Assembly (NCBI GenBank): GCA_026708325.1
Contig: JAPOVC010000024.1
Coordinates: 16,282 to 80,281 of the forward strand
Direction: 5' to 3'
DNA length: 64,000 nt
Source: Anaerolineaceae bacterium
GTDB lineage: Bacteria > Chloroflexota > Anaerolineae > Aggregatilineales > Phototrophicaceae
This document shows, piece after piece, positions 45,000 through 53,742 of the stretch. Under the pieces are notes generated by a model. That model made no database searches. It was not told the origin of the DNA and saw only the letters and a program-made list of their open reading frames with translations. A program made the translations under genes and the position numbers. The stretch's first letter is position 1, and each line of letters starts with the position of its first letter.

Positions 45000-46013
45000 A
45001 TGAACTGCAACAAAATGGTTGTCCTGCTGCTGACCGGCCTGCTGGCAGCCACTGGCAACCTCGCCGCACAGGACGACGCGCGTCCCCTGGTCGTCGCCAC
45101 GACCACCCAGGCGCGTGACGCCCTTGAGATTGTTGCCGGTGAGCGCATCGAGCTCGTCGGCCTGATGGGTGCGGGCGTGGACCCGCACCTCTATCGTCCG
45201 ACCGAGGCCGACGTCCGCGCCATGAACCGCGCCGACGCCATTTTCTACAACGGCCTGCACCTGGAGGGCCAGTTCGGCGACGTGCTGGGCGCGCTGGGCG
45301 AACGCGACGTTCTCGTGGTCGCCCTGTCGGACCCCGTGAAAAAGGCCGGCTTCACCATCGGCGGTTTCACGCTGTCGGAGGACTACAGCAACGTCGATGA
45401 TCCGCATTTCTGGTTCGATCCGCGCAACTGGCAGCTCAGCATCGACTATGTGGCGGAACAACTGGCCCTGCTCGACCCGGCCGGCGCCGATATCTATGCG
45501 CAGCGCGCCGCGGACTACAACGATCAACTCGAGAGGCTCTTCGACTGGGCCGGCGAGGCCATGGCCGCTGTGCCGCAAGACCAGCGTGTGCTGGTGACTT
45601 CCCACGATGCCTTTCAGTATTTCGGTCAGGCCTTCGGCTGGGAGGTGCGCGGCCTGCAGGGGCTGAGCACCGAGGACGAGGCCGGCGTGGCGGACGTTCA
45701 GGCGCTGGTGGACTTCGTGATCGAGCGCGACATTCCCGTGCTCTTTGTTGAAAGCAGCGTGCCGCCCAACGCCATCGAGTCCGTGCGCGAGGGGGCCGCG
45801 GCCCAGGGGCACGACATTGGCGTCGGGCTGCGCGAACTCTATTCGGACGCAATGGGCGCGCCGGAGGACTTTGGCGGCAGCTACGTCGGTATGCTGGCTG
45901 AAAACGTCAGCACCGTCCTGCAGTCCTGGGGCCTGGCTCTGCCCCCCTGGCCGGAAGGGCTTCTGCCGGCCCTGCCGGAGGACCTGATCGAGGTGGACGC
46001 CGACGCGCCGTGA
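45000..46013 (+). CDS. Manganese/zinc ABC transporter substrate-binding protein
   Basis: 337 residues from ATG 45000, with GGAG 6 nt upstream; ATG 44988 has none. Signal peptide, then the TroA-type cluster A-I fold: LMGAGVDPHLYRPTEADV, DDPHFWFDPRNW, LVTSHDAFQYFGQAFG, VLFVESSVPPNAI and LYSDAMGAPEDFGGSYVGML. Likely ligands are His, His, Glu and Asp, which fits Mn(II) or Fe rather than a His-rich-loop zinc protein. First gene of a four-gene operon under the palindrome at 44966. Its stop overlaps the ATPase start (GTGA). Confidence 0.9.
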   Translation: MNCNKMVVLLLTGLLAATGNLAAQDDARPLVVATTTQARDALEIVAGERIELVGLMGAGVDPHLYRPTEADVRAMNRADAIFYNGLHLEGQFGDVLGALGERDVLVVALSDPVKKAGFTIGGFTLSEDYSNVDDPHFWFDPRNWQLSIDYVAEQLALLDPAGADIYAQRAADYNDQLERLFDWAGEAMAAVPQDQRVLVTSHDAFQYFGQAFGWEVRGLQGLSTEDEAGVADVQALVDFVIERDIPVLFVESSVPPNAIESVREGAAAQGHDIGVGLRELYSDAMGAPEDFGGSYVGMLAENVSTVLQSWGLALPPWPEGLLPALPEDLIEVDADAP

Positions 46014-46765
46014 ACCAGCCGCCCGCGCTGCACGTCGAGGACCTGACGGTCGCTTTCGACAGCCGGCCCGCCCTCTGGGACGTCGACCTTTCGGTGCCGG
46101 AAGGCGTCCTGATGGCCGTTGTCGGCCCAAACGGCGCCGGCAAGACCACCCTTATCCGCGCCGCGCTGGATCTCATCCCCCGCGCGGCCGGCTCGGTGCG
46201 TATTTTCGGCGAACCCGTCGCGCGGGCGCGCGGGTTGACAGGCTACGTGCCGCAGCGCGGCAGCGTCGACTGGGACTTCCCGACCACCGTGCAGGACGTG
46301 GTGATGATGGGCCTTTACGGTCGCCTGGGCTGGCTGCGCCGGCCGGGCGCCGCCGAGCGTACACGCACCCGGCAGGCGCTGGAGCAAATCGGCATCGCCG
46401 ACCTGGCGACGCGGCAGATCAGCCAGCTCAGCGGCGGCCAGCAGCAGCGCACCTTCCTGGCCCGCGCGCTGGTGCAGGACGCGCGCCTGTATTTCATGGA
46501 CGAGCCCTTCGCGGCCGTCGACGCCATCACGGAGCGCGCCATCGTTGCCCTGCTGCAGGAGCTGCGCGCGCGCGGACGCACGGTCGTCGTCGTGCATCAT
46601 GACCTGCAGAGCGTGCCCGACTACTTCGACCAGGTGACCCTGCTCAACGTCGAGGTCATCGCCAGCGGGCCCACCGCCGAGGTCTACAGCGAGGACAACC
46701 TGCGCCGCACCTTCGGCGGGCGCGTGGCCGGCATCGCCCGTCTGACGGAGGAGGCGCTGCCTTGA
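46010..46765 (+). CDS. Manganese/zinc ABC transporter ATPase
   Basis: 251 residues. Walker A GPNGAGKTT, the metal-transporter family motif GYVPQRGSVDWDFPTTVQDVVMMG, signature LSGGQQQRTFLARAL, Walker B LYFMDEPFAAVD and switch VVVHHDLQ. The start GTG 46010 overlaps the binding-protein stop; its stop overlaps the permease TTG start. Confidence 0.93.
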   Translation: MNQPPALHVEDLTVAFDSRPALWDVDLSVPEGVLMAVVGPNGAGKTTLIRAALDLIPRAAGSVRIFGEPVARARGLTGYVPQRGSVDWDFPTTVQDVVMMGLYGRLGWLRRPGAAERTRTRQALEQIGIADLATRQISQLSGGQQQRTFLARALVQDARLYFMDEPFAAVDAITERAIVALLQELRARGRTVVVVHHDLQSVPDYFDQVTLLNVEVIASGPTAEVYSEDNLRRTFGGRVAGIARLTEEALP

Positions 46766-48069
46766 GCCTGGCCGGTGGCCGGAACTGGAGGACGGTTGCG
46801 GCCCTGCTGGCGCTGTCACTGGCGGTCATCCCCCTGAGTCTCGCCCTTGGCAACATCCGCGTGGACTACACCCTGGTGACGGTGGCGGCCGGCGGTGCGG
46901 TGCTGGGCATCGTCTGCGGCGTACTGGGCAGCTTCGCCGTGTTGCGCCAGCAAAGCCTGCTGGGCGACGCGCTGTCGCACGCCGCGCTGCCCGGCGTGGC
47001 GCTGGCCTTTCTGCTGGCGGGACGGGAACTGGGCTGGCTGCTGCTGGGCGCGGGCATCGCCAGCTGGCTGGGCGTCCTGCTCATCAACAGCCTGGTGCGC
47101 CGCACGCGGCTGAAACAGGACGCGGCCATGGGCGTCGTGCTGGCGGCCTTTTTCGCCCTCGGCATCACCCTGCTGACCTATATTCAGTCGCGCAACGACG
47201 CCAGCCAGGCGGGGCTTGACCAGTTCATCTTCGGCCAGGCCGCTGCCATTCGCCGCCAGGACGTGGTGCTTATCAGCGCTTTGGGACTGGCGGCCTTCCT
47301 CGTCCTGATCGCGTTGTGGAAAGAATTCAAGCTCATCACCTTCGACCCGGCCTTCGCCCAGGCAAACGGCTTCCCCCTGCGCCTGCTGGACGTGACCCTC
47401 TCCACCCTGATCGTGATCGCGATCGTGCTGGGGCTGCAACTGGCGGGCGTGGTGCTGATGGTCGGGTTGTTGATCGCTCCGGCGGTTGCGGCGCGGCAGT
47501 GGACCCGGCAGCTGGACCAGATGCTGGTGCTGGCCGGCATCTTCGGCGGCCTTGCCGGGGCGGGTGGCGCCATTTTCAGCGGCCTGCAACAGGGTCTGCC
47601 CACCGGCCCGCTGATCATCGTCGTGGCCGTGGCGATTGTGGCCCTGTCCATCGCCCTGGCGCCGGAAAGGGGCCTGCTGTGGCGGGCCTGGCGCCAGCGT
47701 CGCGACCGGCAACGCTTCGCCGCGCAGCAGGTGCTGCAGGACATCCATCGCCACGCCACGCAGCACCAGGACCCGCGCTACCCGGCGCCAGGAGGCATGC
47801 TGGTGGCCCTGCGCGGTCCGCTGGCCCGCCCTGCCCTGCGTCAACTGCAGCGCGAGGGACTGTTGCAGGCGGGCGCGGACGACGACTGGACCCTTAGCGA
47901 GCGCGGCCTGGAGCGTGCACAGGCAGCCGCGCGCAACCAGCTGTTGTGGGAGCGCTACCGTCAGTTTGGCGAGGAACTGGGGCTGCCTGCCGTGACGGTG
48001 GACCCGCAGCAGCCCATCGACCGGCTGCTGCCCGCCGCGGCCCTCGCCCGCCTCGAGACGCTGGACTAG
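46762..48069 (+). CDS. Metal ABC permease with C-terminal DtxR-like domain
   Basis: 435 residues, TTG start (TTGA overlap). The first 295 form an ABC-3 family permease with about eight helices (LRQQSLLGDALSHAALPGVALAF; LAGVVLMVGLLIAPAVAARQW). The extra 135 residues are soluble: PALRQLQREGLLQ, DWTLSERGLERAQAAARNQLLWERY, EELGLPAVTVDPQQPIDRLLP. They resemble the wHTH-end and metal-binding dimerisation part of DtxR/MntR regulators. Such fusions are known in some lineages. It may sense metal and gate transport, or be a relic of a fused regulator; inference. Confidence 0.88.
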   Translation: MSLAGGRNWRTVAALLALSLAVIPLSLALGNIRVDYTLVTVAAGGAVLGIVCGVLGSFAVLRQQSLLGDALSHAALPGVALAFLLAGRELGWLLLGAGIASWLGVLLINSLVRRTRLKQDAAMGVVLAAFFALGITLLTYIQSRNDASQAGLDQFIFGQAAAIRRQDVVLISALGLAAFLVLIALWKEFKLITFDPAFAQANGFPLRLLDVTLSTLIVIAIVLGLQLAGVVLMVGLLIAPAVAARQWTRQLDQMLVLAGIFGGLAGAGGAIFSGLQQGLPTGPLIIVVAVAIVALSIALAPERGLLWRAWRQRRDRQRFAAQQVLQDIHRHATQHQDPRYPAPGGMLVALRGPLARPALRQLQREGLLQAGADDDWTLSERGLERAQAAARNQLLWERYRQFGEELGLPAVTVDPQQPIDRLLPAAALARLETLD

Positions 48070-48072
48070 CCC

Positions 48073-49578
48073 GTGGCGACCCTCGAAGCCCTGCTGATCG
48101 ACCTCACCCTGCGGGTGACCGACCTGCAGCAACTGAACGCCATCCTGGGCGACCCGCAGACGACGGCCCTGATCACCGGCGGTCTGGTGGCCTTCGCCGC
48201 CGCCCTGCCCGGCACCTTCCTGCTCCTGCGCAAGCTGGCCATGACCACCGACGCCATCAGCCACACGGTGCTGCTGGGCATCGTGCTGGCCTTTCTGCTG
48301 CTGGCCGCCCTGCCCGGCCTGGAGGCCGACCTCAACTCCCCCTGGCTGATTTTCGGTGCGGCGCTGGCCGGCCTGGCCACCGTGCTGCTGACCGGCGCCA
48401 TTCAGCGCTCCGGCCTGGTGAAGGAGGACGCCGCGCTGGGCCTGGTGTTCCCGCTGCTTTTCGCCATCGCCATCATCCTCATTTCCCGTCTGACCGATGA
48501 CGTGCATCTGGATAGCGACGCGGTCATTCTGGGCGAAATCGGCGTCGTCTGGGCGGACGCCCGCAGCCACTGCCTGCAGGACTGCGAGCCCGTGCATATC
48601 ACGCCTGACGACCCGCGCGCCGAGACCGGCCGACGATGCACAAATTGCGCCGAACTGGACATCGGCCCGCGCGACCCGGCGGCGGAGTTCGAGGAATACT
48701 GTCTGAATTGCGGCCGCTACACAACCGCCGAAGCCTGGCGCGCCCGCCTGGTGCCGCAGGCGCCCACGCAGGTCTTCTGGCCGCGGGCCATCACCTCCAT
48801 GTTGCTGGTGGCCCTGCTCAACCTGGCGTTCATCCTCCTCTTCTACAAGGAACTCAAGCTGGGCACCTTCGACCCCGCGCTGGCGGCCGCTCTGGGCCTG
48901 CGACCTGCGCTGCTCAACACGGCGCTGATGGTGCTGGTGAGTATCACGGCTGTGGCCGCCTTCGACGCGGTCGGTTCGGTGCTGGTCGTGGCCTTCTTCA
49001 TCATTCCGCCTGCGACGGCCTGGCTGCTCAGCGACCGCCTGGCCCACATCCTGCTGCTGGCGCCTCTGGGCGGCGTGTTGGCGTCGTTCACCGGCTACGA
49101 ATTCTCGCGCGGCAACCTGCTCGGCATCGCGCAGATGCGCGACCTGTTGCAGTTGCTGGACGAGACAATCGGTCTGGATGGCTTCACCGAATGGAACACG
49201 TCCATTTCGGCCGCCATCGTGCTGATGATGTTTCTGTTTTTCCTGCTTGCCTGGGTGTTTTCACCGCGGCAGGGGTTGTTGCTGTCCCTGTTGCAGCATC
49301 GCGCCCGGCGCCAGCACTTTGCCGAGCAGCTGCTGCTGGGCCACGTGCACCACCATCAGGGCACGGCCGAGGCCGCCAGCGAACTGGCGCAAGACCGACT
49401 GCATCTGCATCTGGGCTGGACGCCGCGACGCACGCAGCGCGTGCTGATGCGCCTGCGTCTGCGCGATCTGGTTGCCAGCGAAGACGGCACCCTGCAGTTG
49501 ACCGCGCGCGGGGAACGCAGCGTGCGCCGCTTCATGGCCCTGCGCGGCGCGGGTGGCGCCTCCCCTGCCGGAGACTAA
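48073..49578 (+). CDS. Metal ABC permease with cysteine-rich insert and C-terminal winged helix
   Basis: 501 residues from GTG 48073. ABC-3 permease helices flank an inserted loop (about residues 158-235) with three cysteine pairs: Cys167 and 171 (HCLQDC), Cys189 and 192 (CTNC), Cys210 and 213 (CLNC), looking like zinc-ribbon knuckles. The tail (about 405-501) is a winged-helix-like domain (ELAQDRLHLHLGWTPRRTQRVLMRLRLRDLV, LTARGERSVRRF). Permeases of this family usually have 270-300 residues, so both parts are additions. Together they suggest metal sensing inside the transporter; that is inference. Confidence 0.88.
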   Translation: MATLEALLIDLTLRVTDLQQLNAILGDPQTTALITGGLVAFAAALPGTFLLLRKLAMTTDAISHTVLLGIVLAFLLLAALPGLEADLNSPWLIFGAALAGLATVLLTGAIQRSGLVKEDAALGLVFPLLFAIAIILISRLTDDVHLDSDAVILGEIGVVWADARSHCLQDCEPVHITPDDPRAETGRRCTNCAELDIGPRDPAAEFEEYCLNCGRYTTAEAWRARLVPQAPTQVFWPRAITSMLLVALLNLAFILLFYKELKLGTFDPALAAALGLRPALLNTALMVLVSITAVAAFDAVGSVLVVAFFIIPPATAWLLSDRLAHILLLAPLGGVLASFTGYEFSRGNLLGIAQMRDLLQLLDETIGLDGFTEWNTSISAAIVLMMFLFFLLAWVFSPRQGLLLSLLQHRARRQHFAEQLLLGHVHHHQGTAEAASELAQDRLHLHLGWTPRRTQRVLMRLRLRDLVASEDGTLQLTARGERSVRRFMALRGAGGASPAGD

Positions 49579-49607
49579 TGGGGCCGCGTCGCTGCCTGCC
49601 GTCCTTC

Positions 49608-49637
49608 GTTGACCCGACGGCTGGTCAACGTTATTCT
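49608..49637 (+). promoter_or_regulatory. Promoter with overlapping inverted repeat
   Basis: -35 TTGACC (49609-49614), 17-bp spacer, -10 TATTCT (49632-49637). Inverted repeat GTTGACC...GGTCAAC (49608-49614 and 49623-49629) covers the -35 and spacer, a likely operator. Confidence 0.55.
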
Positions 49638-49665
49638 CGCAGCCGACCGACGGGAGTGAACACAC

Positions 49666-49986
49666 ATGGCGAAGAAAGCGGGCAAGCGTGTCATAAGTGA
49701 AGACCAGGCGGTCGAGTTGCTGGCGCTCTTCGTCAGTTCGGCGCAACTGCTGATGAGCGAACCGGCGCACTACGGGCCGCTGCGCCTGTTGACCGCCACC
49801 GAACGCCTGAGCGCGATGATGCTGGAGAGGGCCTCGCCGGAGACGCGGCCATTTCTGGAACTGGCCATCGAACGCATTCCGCAAATGCACATGCAAATGT
49901 CGGATGTGGAGGCCTATTCGGCGGGCCTGGAGGAACTAAACGCGGCGATCGGGGAATGTCTGGTGCGCCGCGCGGGGCTGGAGTGA
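49666..49986 (+). CDS. Small DUF6092-like protein
   Basis: 106 residues from ATG 49666 (CGGGAG upstream). The pattern EDQAVELLALFVSSAQLLMSEPAHYGPLRLL recalls DUF6092 proteins of actinobacteria and Chloroflexota, small helical proteins of unknown role; the match is from memory of the pattern only. It has its own promoter with an operator-like repeat. Confidence 0.7.
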   Translation: MAKKAGKRVISEDQAVELLALFVSSAQLLMSEPAHYGPLRLLTATERLSAMMLERASPETRPFLELAIERIPQMHMQMSDVEAYSAGLEELNAAIGECLVRRAGLE

Positions 49987-50028
49987 GGCGTGAATGGCCC
50001 GCACCGCCCCACCCCTTTCCGGGTGTAG

Positions 50029-50049
50029 GGGCGATTTATCAAATCGCCC
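50029..50049. repeat. Family B palindrome, AT-arm variant
   Basis: Arms GGGCGATTT and AAATCGCCC around ATC, preceded by TGTAG. Compared with the other copies, ACAT/ATGT has become ATTT/AAAT, so pairing is kept by matched changes. Confidence 0.85.
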
Positions 50050-50117
50050 GTTTTGGCAAAACGCAGCGCCCGTACGGCACAAAACGGTCGCGGGAATAAA
50101 TGTGGGGTGAGGGCCTT

Positions 50118-50669
50118 ATGAGCAACGACGTGCTGGACGCCATTCGCAAGCGCCGCGTTGTGCGCGAGATGACAGACGAGCCGGTCACGCAGGAGCAGCT
50201 GGAGCAGATTCTGGACGCCGGTCGCTGGGCGCCGACGGGCGGTAACCTGCGCCAGAACCGCTTCGTCGTCGTGCAGGACGAAAAGATCAAGCGCCTGATC
50301 TACCAGGTCTCGCCCGGCATGTTTCAGCGTCCGCCAGCGATCATCCTGATCTGCAGCGACCTGCAGCTGGCCATCGACCACCAGCTCGGCGAGGACAAGC
50401 CGACCTTCCTCATGGACGTCGGCAAGGCCGCGCAGAACATGGCCCTCGCCGCGCATTCGCTCGGCCTCGCCACCGGGCCCGTGACCTCCTTCAGCCAGAC
50501 GGCCGTCAGCCGCATCCTGAATTTGCCGGAAACATACGTGCCGCACATGTTTCTCTGTCTGGGGCATGCCGCGCCGGTGCCGCAGTTCAACGTGCGCGCC
50601 TGGCAGCGCATCACCTGGCGCGACCTGACTTCCTACGATCGTTTCCCGTCGGGCTCCGGCGGCGGATAG
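50118..50669 (+). CDS. Nitroreductase-family flavoprotein
   Basis: 183 residues from ATG 50118 (GTGAGGG upstream, part of a family A-like end). Signatures: VLDAIRKRRVVREMTDEPVTQEQLEQILDAGRWAPTGGNLRQNRFVVV and the later GKAAQNMALAAHSLGLATGPV. These FMN enzymes reduce nitro or other electron-poor groups with NAD(P)H. Its 3' end overlaps the convergent rarA gene by 37 bp. Confidence 0.9.
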   Translation: MSNDVLDAIRKRRVVREMTDEPVTQEQLEQILDAGRWAPTGGNLRQNRFVVVQDEKIKRLIYQVSPGMFQRPPAIILICSDLQLAIDHQLGEDKPTFLMDVGKAAQNMALAAHSLGLATGPVTSFSQTAVSRILNLPETYVPHMFLCLGHAAPVPQFNVRAWQRITWRDLTSYDRFPSGSGGG

Positions 50670-51862
50670 TAGCGACGACCGGCCAGACGCTCCGGCAAAC
50701 GCGACTCGCTGCCGTCGTCCTCGCCATAGCCCAGAGCCTTCATCAGGCCGGTGGGCGCGTTGCGCAATTTCATCGGCACCTCAAGATTGCCGGTGCGCTG
50801 CACGTCCTCCAGCGCGGCGAAAAAGGCATCGCAGGAGGCGCGGCTCTTCGGCGCCTGGGCCATGTAGGCCGTGCCATGCGCCAGGTTGATCTGGCACTCC
50901 GGGTAGCCGATGGTCTCGCAGGCGCGGAAGACTTCGTTGGCCACCACCAGCGCGGTCGGCTGCGCCATACCGATGTCCTCGCTGGCGAAGATCACCATGC
51001 GCCGCGCGATGAAGAGCGGGTCCTCGCCAGCCTGGACCATGCGCGCCAGATAGTAGAGCGCGGCGTCCACGTCGCTGGCGCGCATCGACTTGATGTAGGC
51101 GCTGATGGTGTTGTAGTGCTCCTCGCCCTGCTTGTCGTAACGCAGGTGGGCCGACTGCAAGGCGTCGCGCAAGTGCGTCGCCGTGACCGCGCTCGCCTGG
51201 TGCAGGCGGGTCGCGACTTCCAGCAGGTTGAGGGCGCGGCGGGCGTCGCCGTTGGCATAGGCCGCCAGAAAGTCGCGCGCCTCGTCCTCCAGGCCGACAT
51301 CCAGCGCATCGCTGCCACGGTCGAGGATGTCGCGGAGTTCGGCCTCGCCGAGGGCTTCCAGCACGAACACCTGGCAGCGTGAGAGCAAGGCCGGAATGAC
51401 CTCAAAGGAGGGATTTTCGGTCGTGGCGCCGATCAGGATAATGGTGCCGTCCTCGACGTAGGGCAGCAGGTAGTCCTGCTGCGCCTTGTTGAAGCGATGG
51501 ATCTCGTCGAGAAAGAGAACGGGGCTGCGGGTCGCGCTCTCTCGCTCCTCTTCTCCAAAGAGACCGGGCAGCGCCCTGCGTCCCTGCAATTCCTCGATAA
51601 TGGCGCGCACTTCGCCCTTGCCGGCGGCGACGGCCGAGAGCGGGTAGAAGCGACGATCGGTGCCGGCGGCGATGATGCGCGCCAGGGTGGTCTTGCCGAC
51701 TCCCGGCGGGCCCCAAAAGACCATTGAGTGCAACTCGTCGCGGGCGATGGCGAGTTGCAGCGGCTTGCCCGGGCCGGTCAGATGACGCTGGCCGACGAAG
51801 TCCTCCAGCCGCTGCGGGCGCAGGCGGTCCGCCAGCGGAATGTCCGCGCCCGCCCGGCTCAC
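50633..51862 (-). CDS. rarA: Replication-associated recombination ATPase RarA
   Basis: 409 residues from GTG 51862, chosen because it overlaps the glutamate dehydrogenase stop (GTGA); an earlier start would add 17 residues. [22 protein letters not shown], Walker [11 protein letters not shown], Walker [16 protein letters not shown], sensor [11 protein letters not shown], and a C-terminal MgsA region ([27 protein letters not shown]). Acts at stalled replication forks. Confidence 0.95.
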   Translation of the reverse strand: MSRAGADIPLADRLRPQRLEDFVGQRHLTGPGKPLQLAIARDELHSMVFWGPPGVGKTTLARIIAAGTDRRFYPLSAVAAGKGEVRAIIEELQGRRALPGLFGEEERESATRSPVLFLDEIHRFNKAQQDYLLPYVEDGTIILIGATTENPSFEVIPALLSRCQVFVLEALGEAELRDILDRGSDALDVGLEDEARDFLAAYANGDARRALNLLEVATRLHQASAVTATHLRDALQSAHLRYDKQGEEHYNTISAYIKSMRASDVDAALYYLARMVQAGEDPLFIARRMVIFASEDIGMAQPTALVVANEVFRACETIGYPECQINLAHGTAYMAQAPKSRASCDAFFAALEDVQRTGNLEVPMKLRNAPTGLMKALGYGEDDGSESRLPERLAGRRYYPPPEPDGKRS

Positions 51863-53253
51863 AGGCCCGTGGTCTCGTAACTCTGAGCGACCTTTCGCAT
51901 GGCGACCAGCCACGCCGCCGAGCGCGGGTCTTCCAGCCCCTCGCCGAGCCAGGTCTCGCGCACCTCCTGCCAGGCCATGCGCATGGTGTCCTCCAGGCCG
52001 GAGCGCACCAGCGTCAACTCGTCACTTTCCGTCGTGAGGTCCCGTCGGAGCTGCGGCGGCAAGGTCTTGCCGGTCAGGGCCTCCAGCGCCTCAATCACGC
52101 GCTGCATGCGCAATTCGTCGAGTCGCCGTTCAAGGCGGCCGAAACGGATGTGGGCGAGGTTCTTGATCCATTCAAAGTAGGAGACGGTGACGCCGCCGGC
52201 GTTCACGAAGGCATCCGGCAGGATCAGGACGCCGCGCGCGCGCAACTGCTCATCCGCCGCGGTGGTCACCGGTCCGTTGGCCGCCTCGACGATCAGCCGG
52301 GCGCGAATGTCTGCAGCGTTGTGCTCCGTGACCTGTCCTTCGGTGGCGGCCAGCAACAGGATGTCGCAGTCCCGCGCGAGGCAGGCCTGGCCGTCCTCGA
52401 GGTACTGCGCCTGGGGATAGCCTCGTACGCCGCCGTGTTCGTCCTTCCAGGCGCGCACTGCCGCTACCGACAGCCCCTTGTCGTCGATCAGGGCGCCGTC
52501 GCGTTCGATGATGACGGTGATGCGCGCCTCGTCCTCTTCCTCCAGAAATTTCGCGGCGTGGAAGCCGACGTTTCCCAGGCCCTGGACCGCTACCCGCGCG
52601 CCGGCCAGTCCCCCCAGGCCGACCCGTCGCGCGTCCTCCGCCTCGCTCAGGAATTCGCGGATGACCACCTGCACGCCACGTCCGGTGGCCTCCACGCGAC
52701 CGGGGATGCCGCCGCTGCCGACCGGCTTGCCGGTCACGCAGGCGAAATAGTTGACGTCCTGGGGGTAGACGCGCCGGTAGGTATCGGCGATCCAGGCCAT
52801 CTCACGGGGACCCGTGCCCATGTCCGGCGCGGGCACGTCGGTGCCGGGGATGATGTAGCCGCGGTTGATCAGCTCGCGCGCATAGCGGCGGGTGATGCGC
52901 TCCAGTTCTCCTTCGCTGTAGTCACGCGGGTCCAGGCGCACGCCGCCCTTGGCGCCGCCAAAGGGCACGTTGACGATGGCGCACTTGCAGGTCATCAGGG
53001 CGGCCAGCGCCGTCACCTCGTCCAGCGACACCAGTTCGTTGTAGCGGATGCCGCCCTTGGCCGGCTGCAGGTGCTCGCTGTGGATGGCGCGCCAGCCGAG
53101 GAACACGCGCCAGCTGCCGTCGTCCAGCTGCACCGGGAACTGCACGCGCACAATGCTGTTGCAGGCCAGAATCTGCTCCCGCAGGCCGGGCGGCAGCGCC
53201 AGCTGGCGCAGGGCCCTTTCCGCCATGCGGTCGACTTCCGAACTAAAGGACAT
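51859..53253 (-). CDS. Glutamate dehydrogenase family protein
   Basis: 464 residues. Glu/Leu/Phe/Val dehydrogenase: KGGIRYNELVSLDEVTALAALMTCKCAIVNVPFGGAKGGV (catalytic lysine), PAPDMGTGPREMAW, GSGGIPGRVEATGRGV, and the NAD(P) motif VAVQGLGNVG. Most like NAD- or NADP-linked glutamate dehydrogenases, linking 2-oxoglutarate and ammonia. Upstream of rarA in the same direction. Confidence 0.92.
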   Translation of the reverse strand: MSFSSEVDRMAERALRQLALPPGLREQILACNSIVRVQFPVQLDDGSWRVFLGWRAIHSEHLQPAKGGIRYNELVSLDEVTALAALMTCKCAIVNVPFGGAKGGVRLDPRDYSEGELERITRRYARELINRGYIIPGTDVPAPDMGTGPREMAWIADTYRRVYPQDVNYFACVTGKPVGSGGIPGRVEATGRGVQVVIREFLSEAEDARRVGLGGLAGARVAVQGLGNVGFHAAKFLEEEDEARITVIIERDGALIDDKGLSVAAVRAWKDEHGGVRGYPQAQYLEDGQACLARDCDILLLAATEGQVTEHNAADIRARLIVEAANGPVTTAADEQLRARGVLILPDAFVNAGGVTVSYFEWIKNLAHIRFGRLERRLDELRMQRVIEALEALTGKTLPPQLRRDLTTESDELTLVRSGLEDTMRMAWQEVRETWLGEGLEDPRSAAWLVAMRKVAQSYETTGL

Positions 53254-53309
53254 GGCTCTTCAACGCCCCCTGTTTCCGCAGCCGGACATTTTGTGTCAAG
53301 TCCGGGCGA

Positions 53310-53651
53310 TCAGGCCTGCCCGTCGCGCTTGAGGCGCACCGCCGTGCCGCTGGCGATGACCATCAGCATGCCGCCGCTGCCGCCGGGCGAAAAGGCCTCG
53401 TGATCGATTTTGACGCCCACCACGGCGTCGCAGCCCATCTCGCGCGCGCGGCCTTCCATCTCGCGGATGGCCTCCTGGCGGCCCTCCATCAGCTTCCGCT
53501 CGTATCCGCCGGAGCGCCCGCCGATGATGTCGCGGATGCTGGCGCCGATGTCCACAAAGATATTGGCGCCCATCACGGCCTCGCCGGTGACGATGCCGCG
53601 ATACTCCGCAATGTGGCTGCCCTCGATGCCGGGCGTTGTCGTGATGATCAT
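53310..53651 (-). CDS. YbjQ-family heavy-metal-binding-domain-like protein
   Basis: 113 residues from ATG 53651 (GGGGAG 7 nt upstream). The family pattern is plain: TTTPGIEGSHIAEYRGIVTGEAVMGANIFVDIGASIRDIIGGRSGGYE and MGCDAVVGVKIDHEAF. These form pentameric rings of unknown function. A TACACT box (leftward, 53679-53684) faces the M20 peptidase promoter TATACT at 53708. Confidence 0.92.
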   Translation of the reverse strand: MIITTTPGIEGSHIAEYRGIVTGEAVMGANIFVDIGASIRDIIGGRSGGYERKLMEGRQEAIREMEGRAREMGCDAVVGVKIDHEAFSPGGSGGMLMVIASGTAVRLKRDGQA

Positions 53652-53705
53652 GTCCCGCTCCCCTTCTTCTTCACCCCCAGTGTACACCAGGGCGTCGCGC
53701 TGCCG

Positions 53706-53713
53706 GCTATACT
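53706..53713 (+). promoter_or_regulatory. Putative promoter of the M20 peptidase gene (GCTATACT)
   Basis: GCTATACT 29 nt before ATG 53743, with AGGGAGG at 53731-53737 between them. Confidence 0.5.
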
Positions 53714-53742
53714 CGGCCTCTGCCGCACACAGGGAGGTCCCC

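Noticed and set aside
46816..49047. 743-codon minus-strand frame across the two permeases
   Set aside because: Shadow frame rich in glutamine and glycine; the plus-strand permeases have clear family motifs.
50633..50669. Frameshift at the nitroreductase/rarA convergent overlap
   Set aside because: Both proteins end with plausible tails; a 37-bp convergent overlap needs no error.
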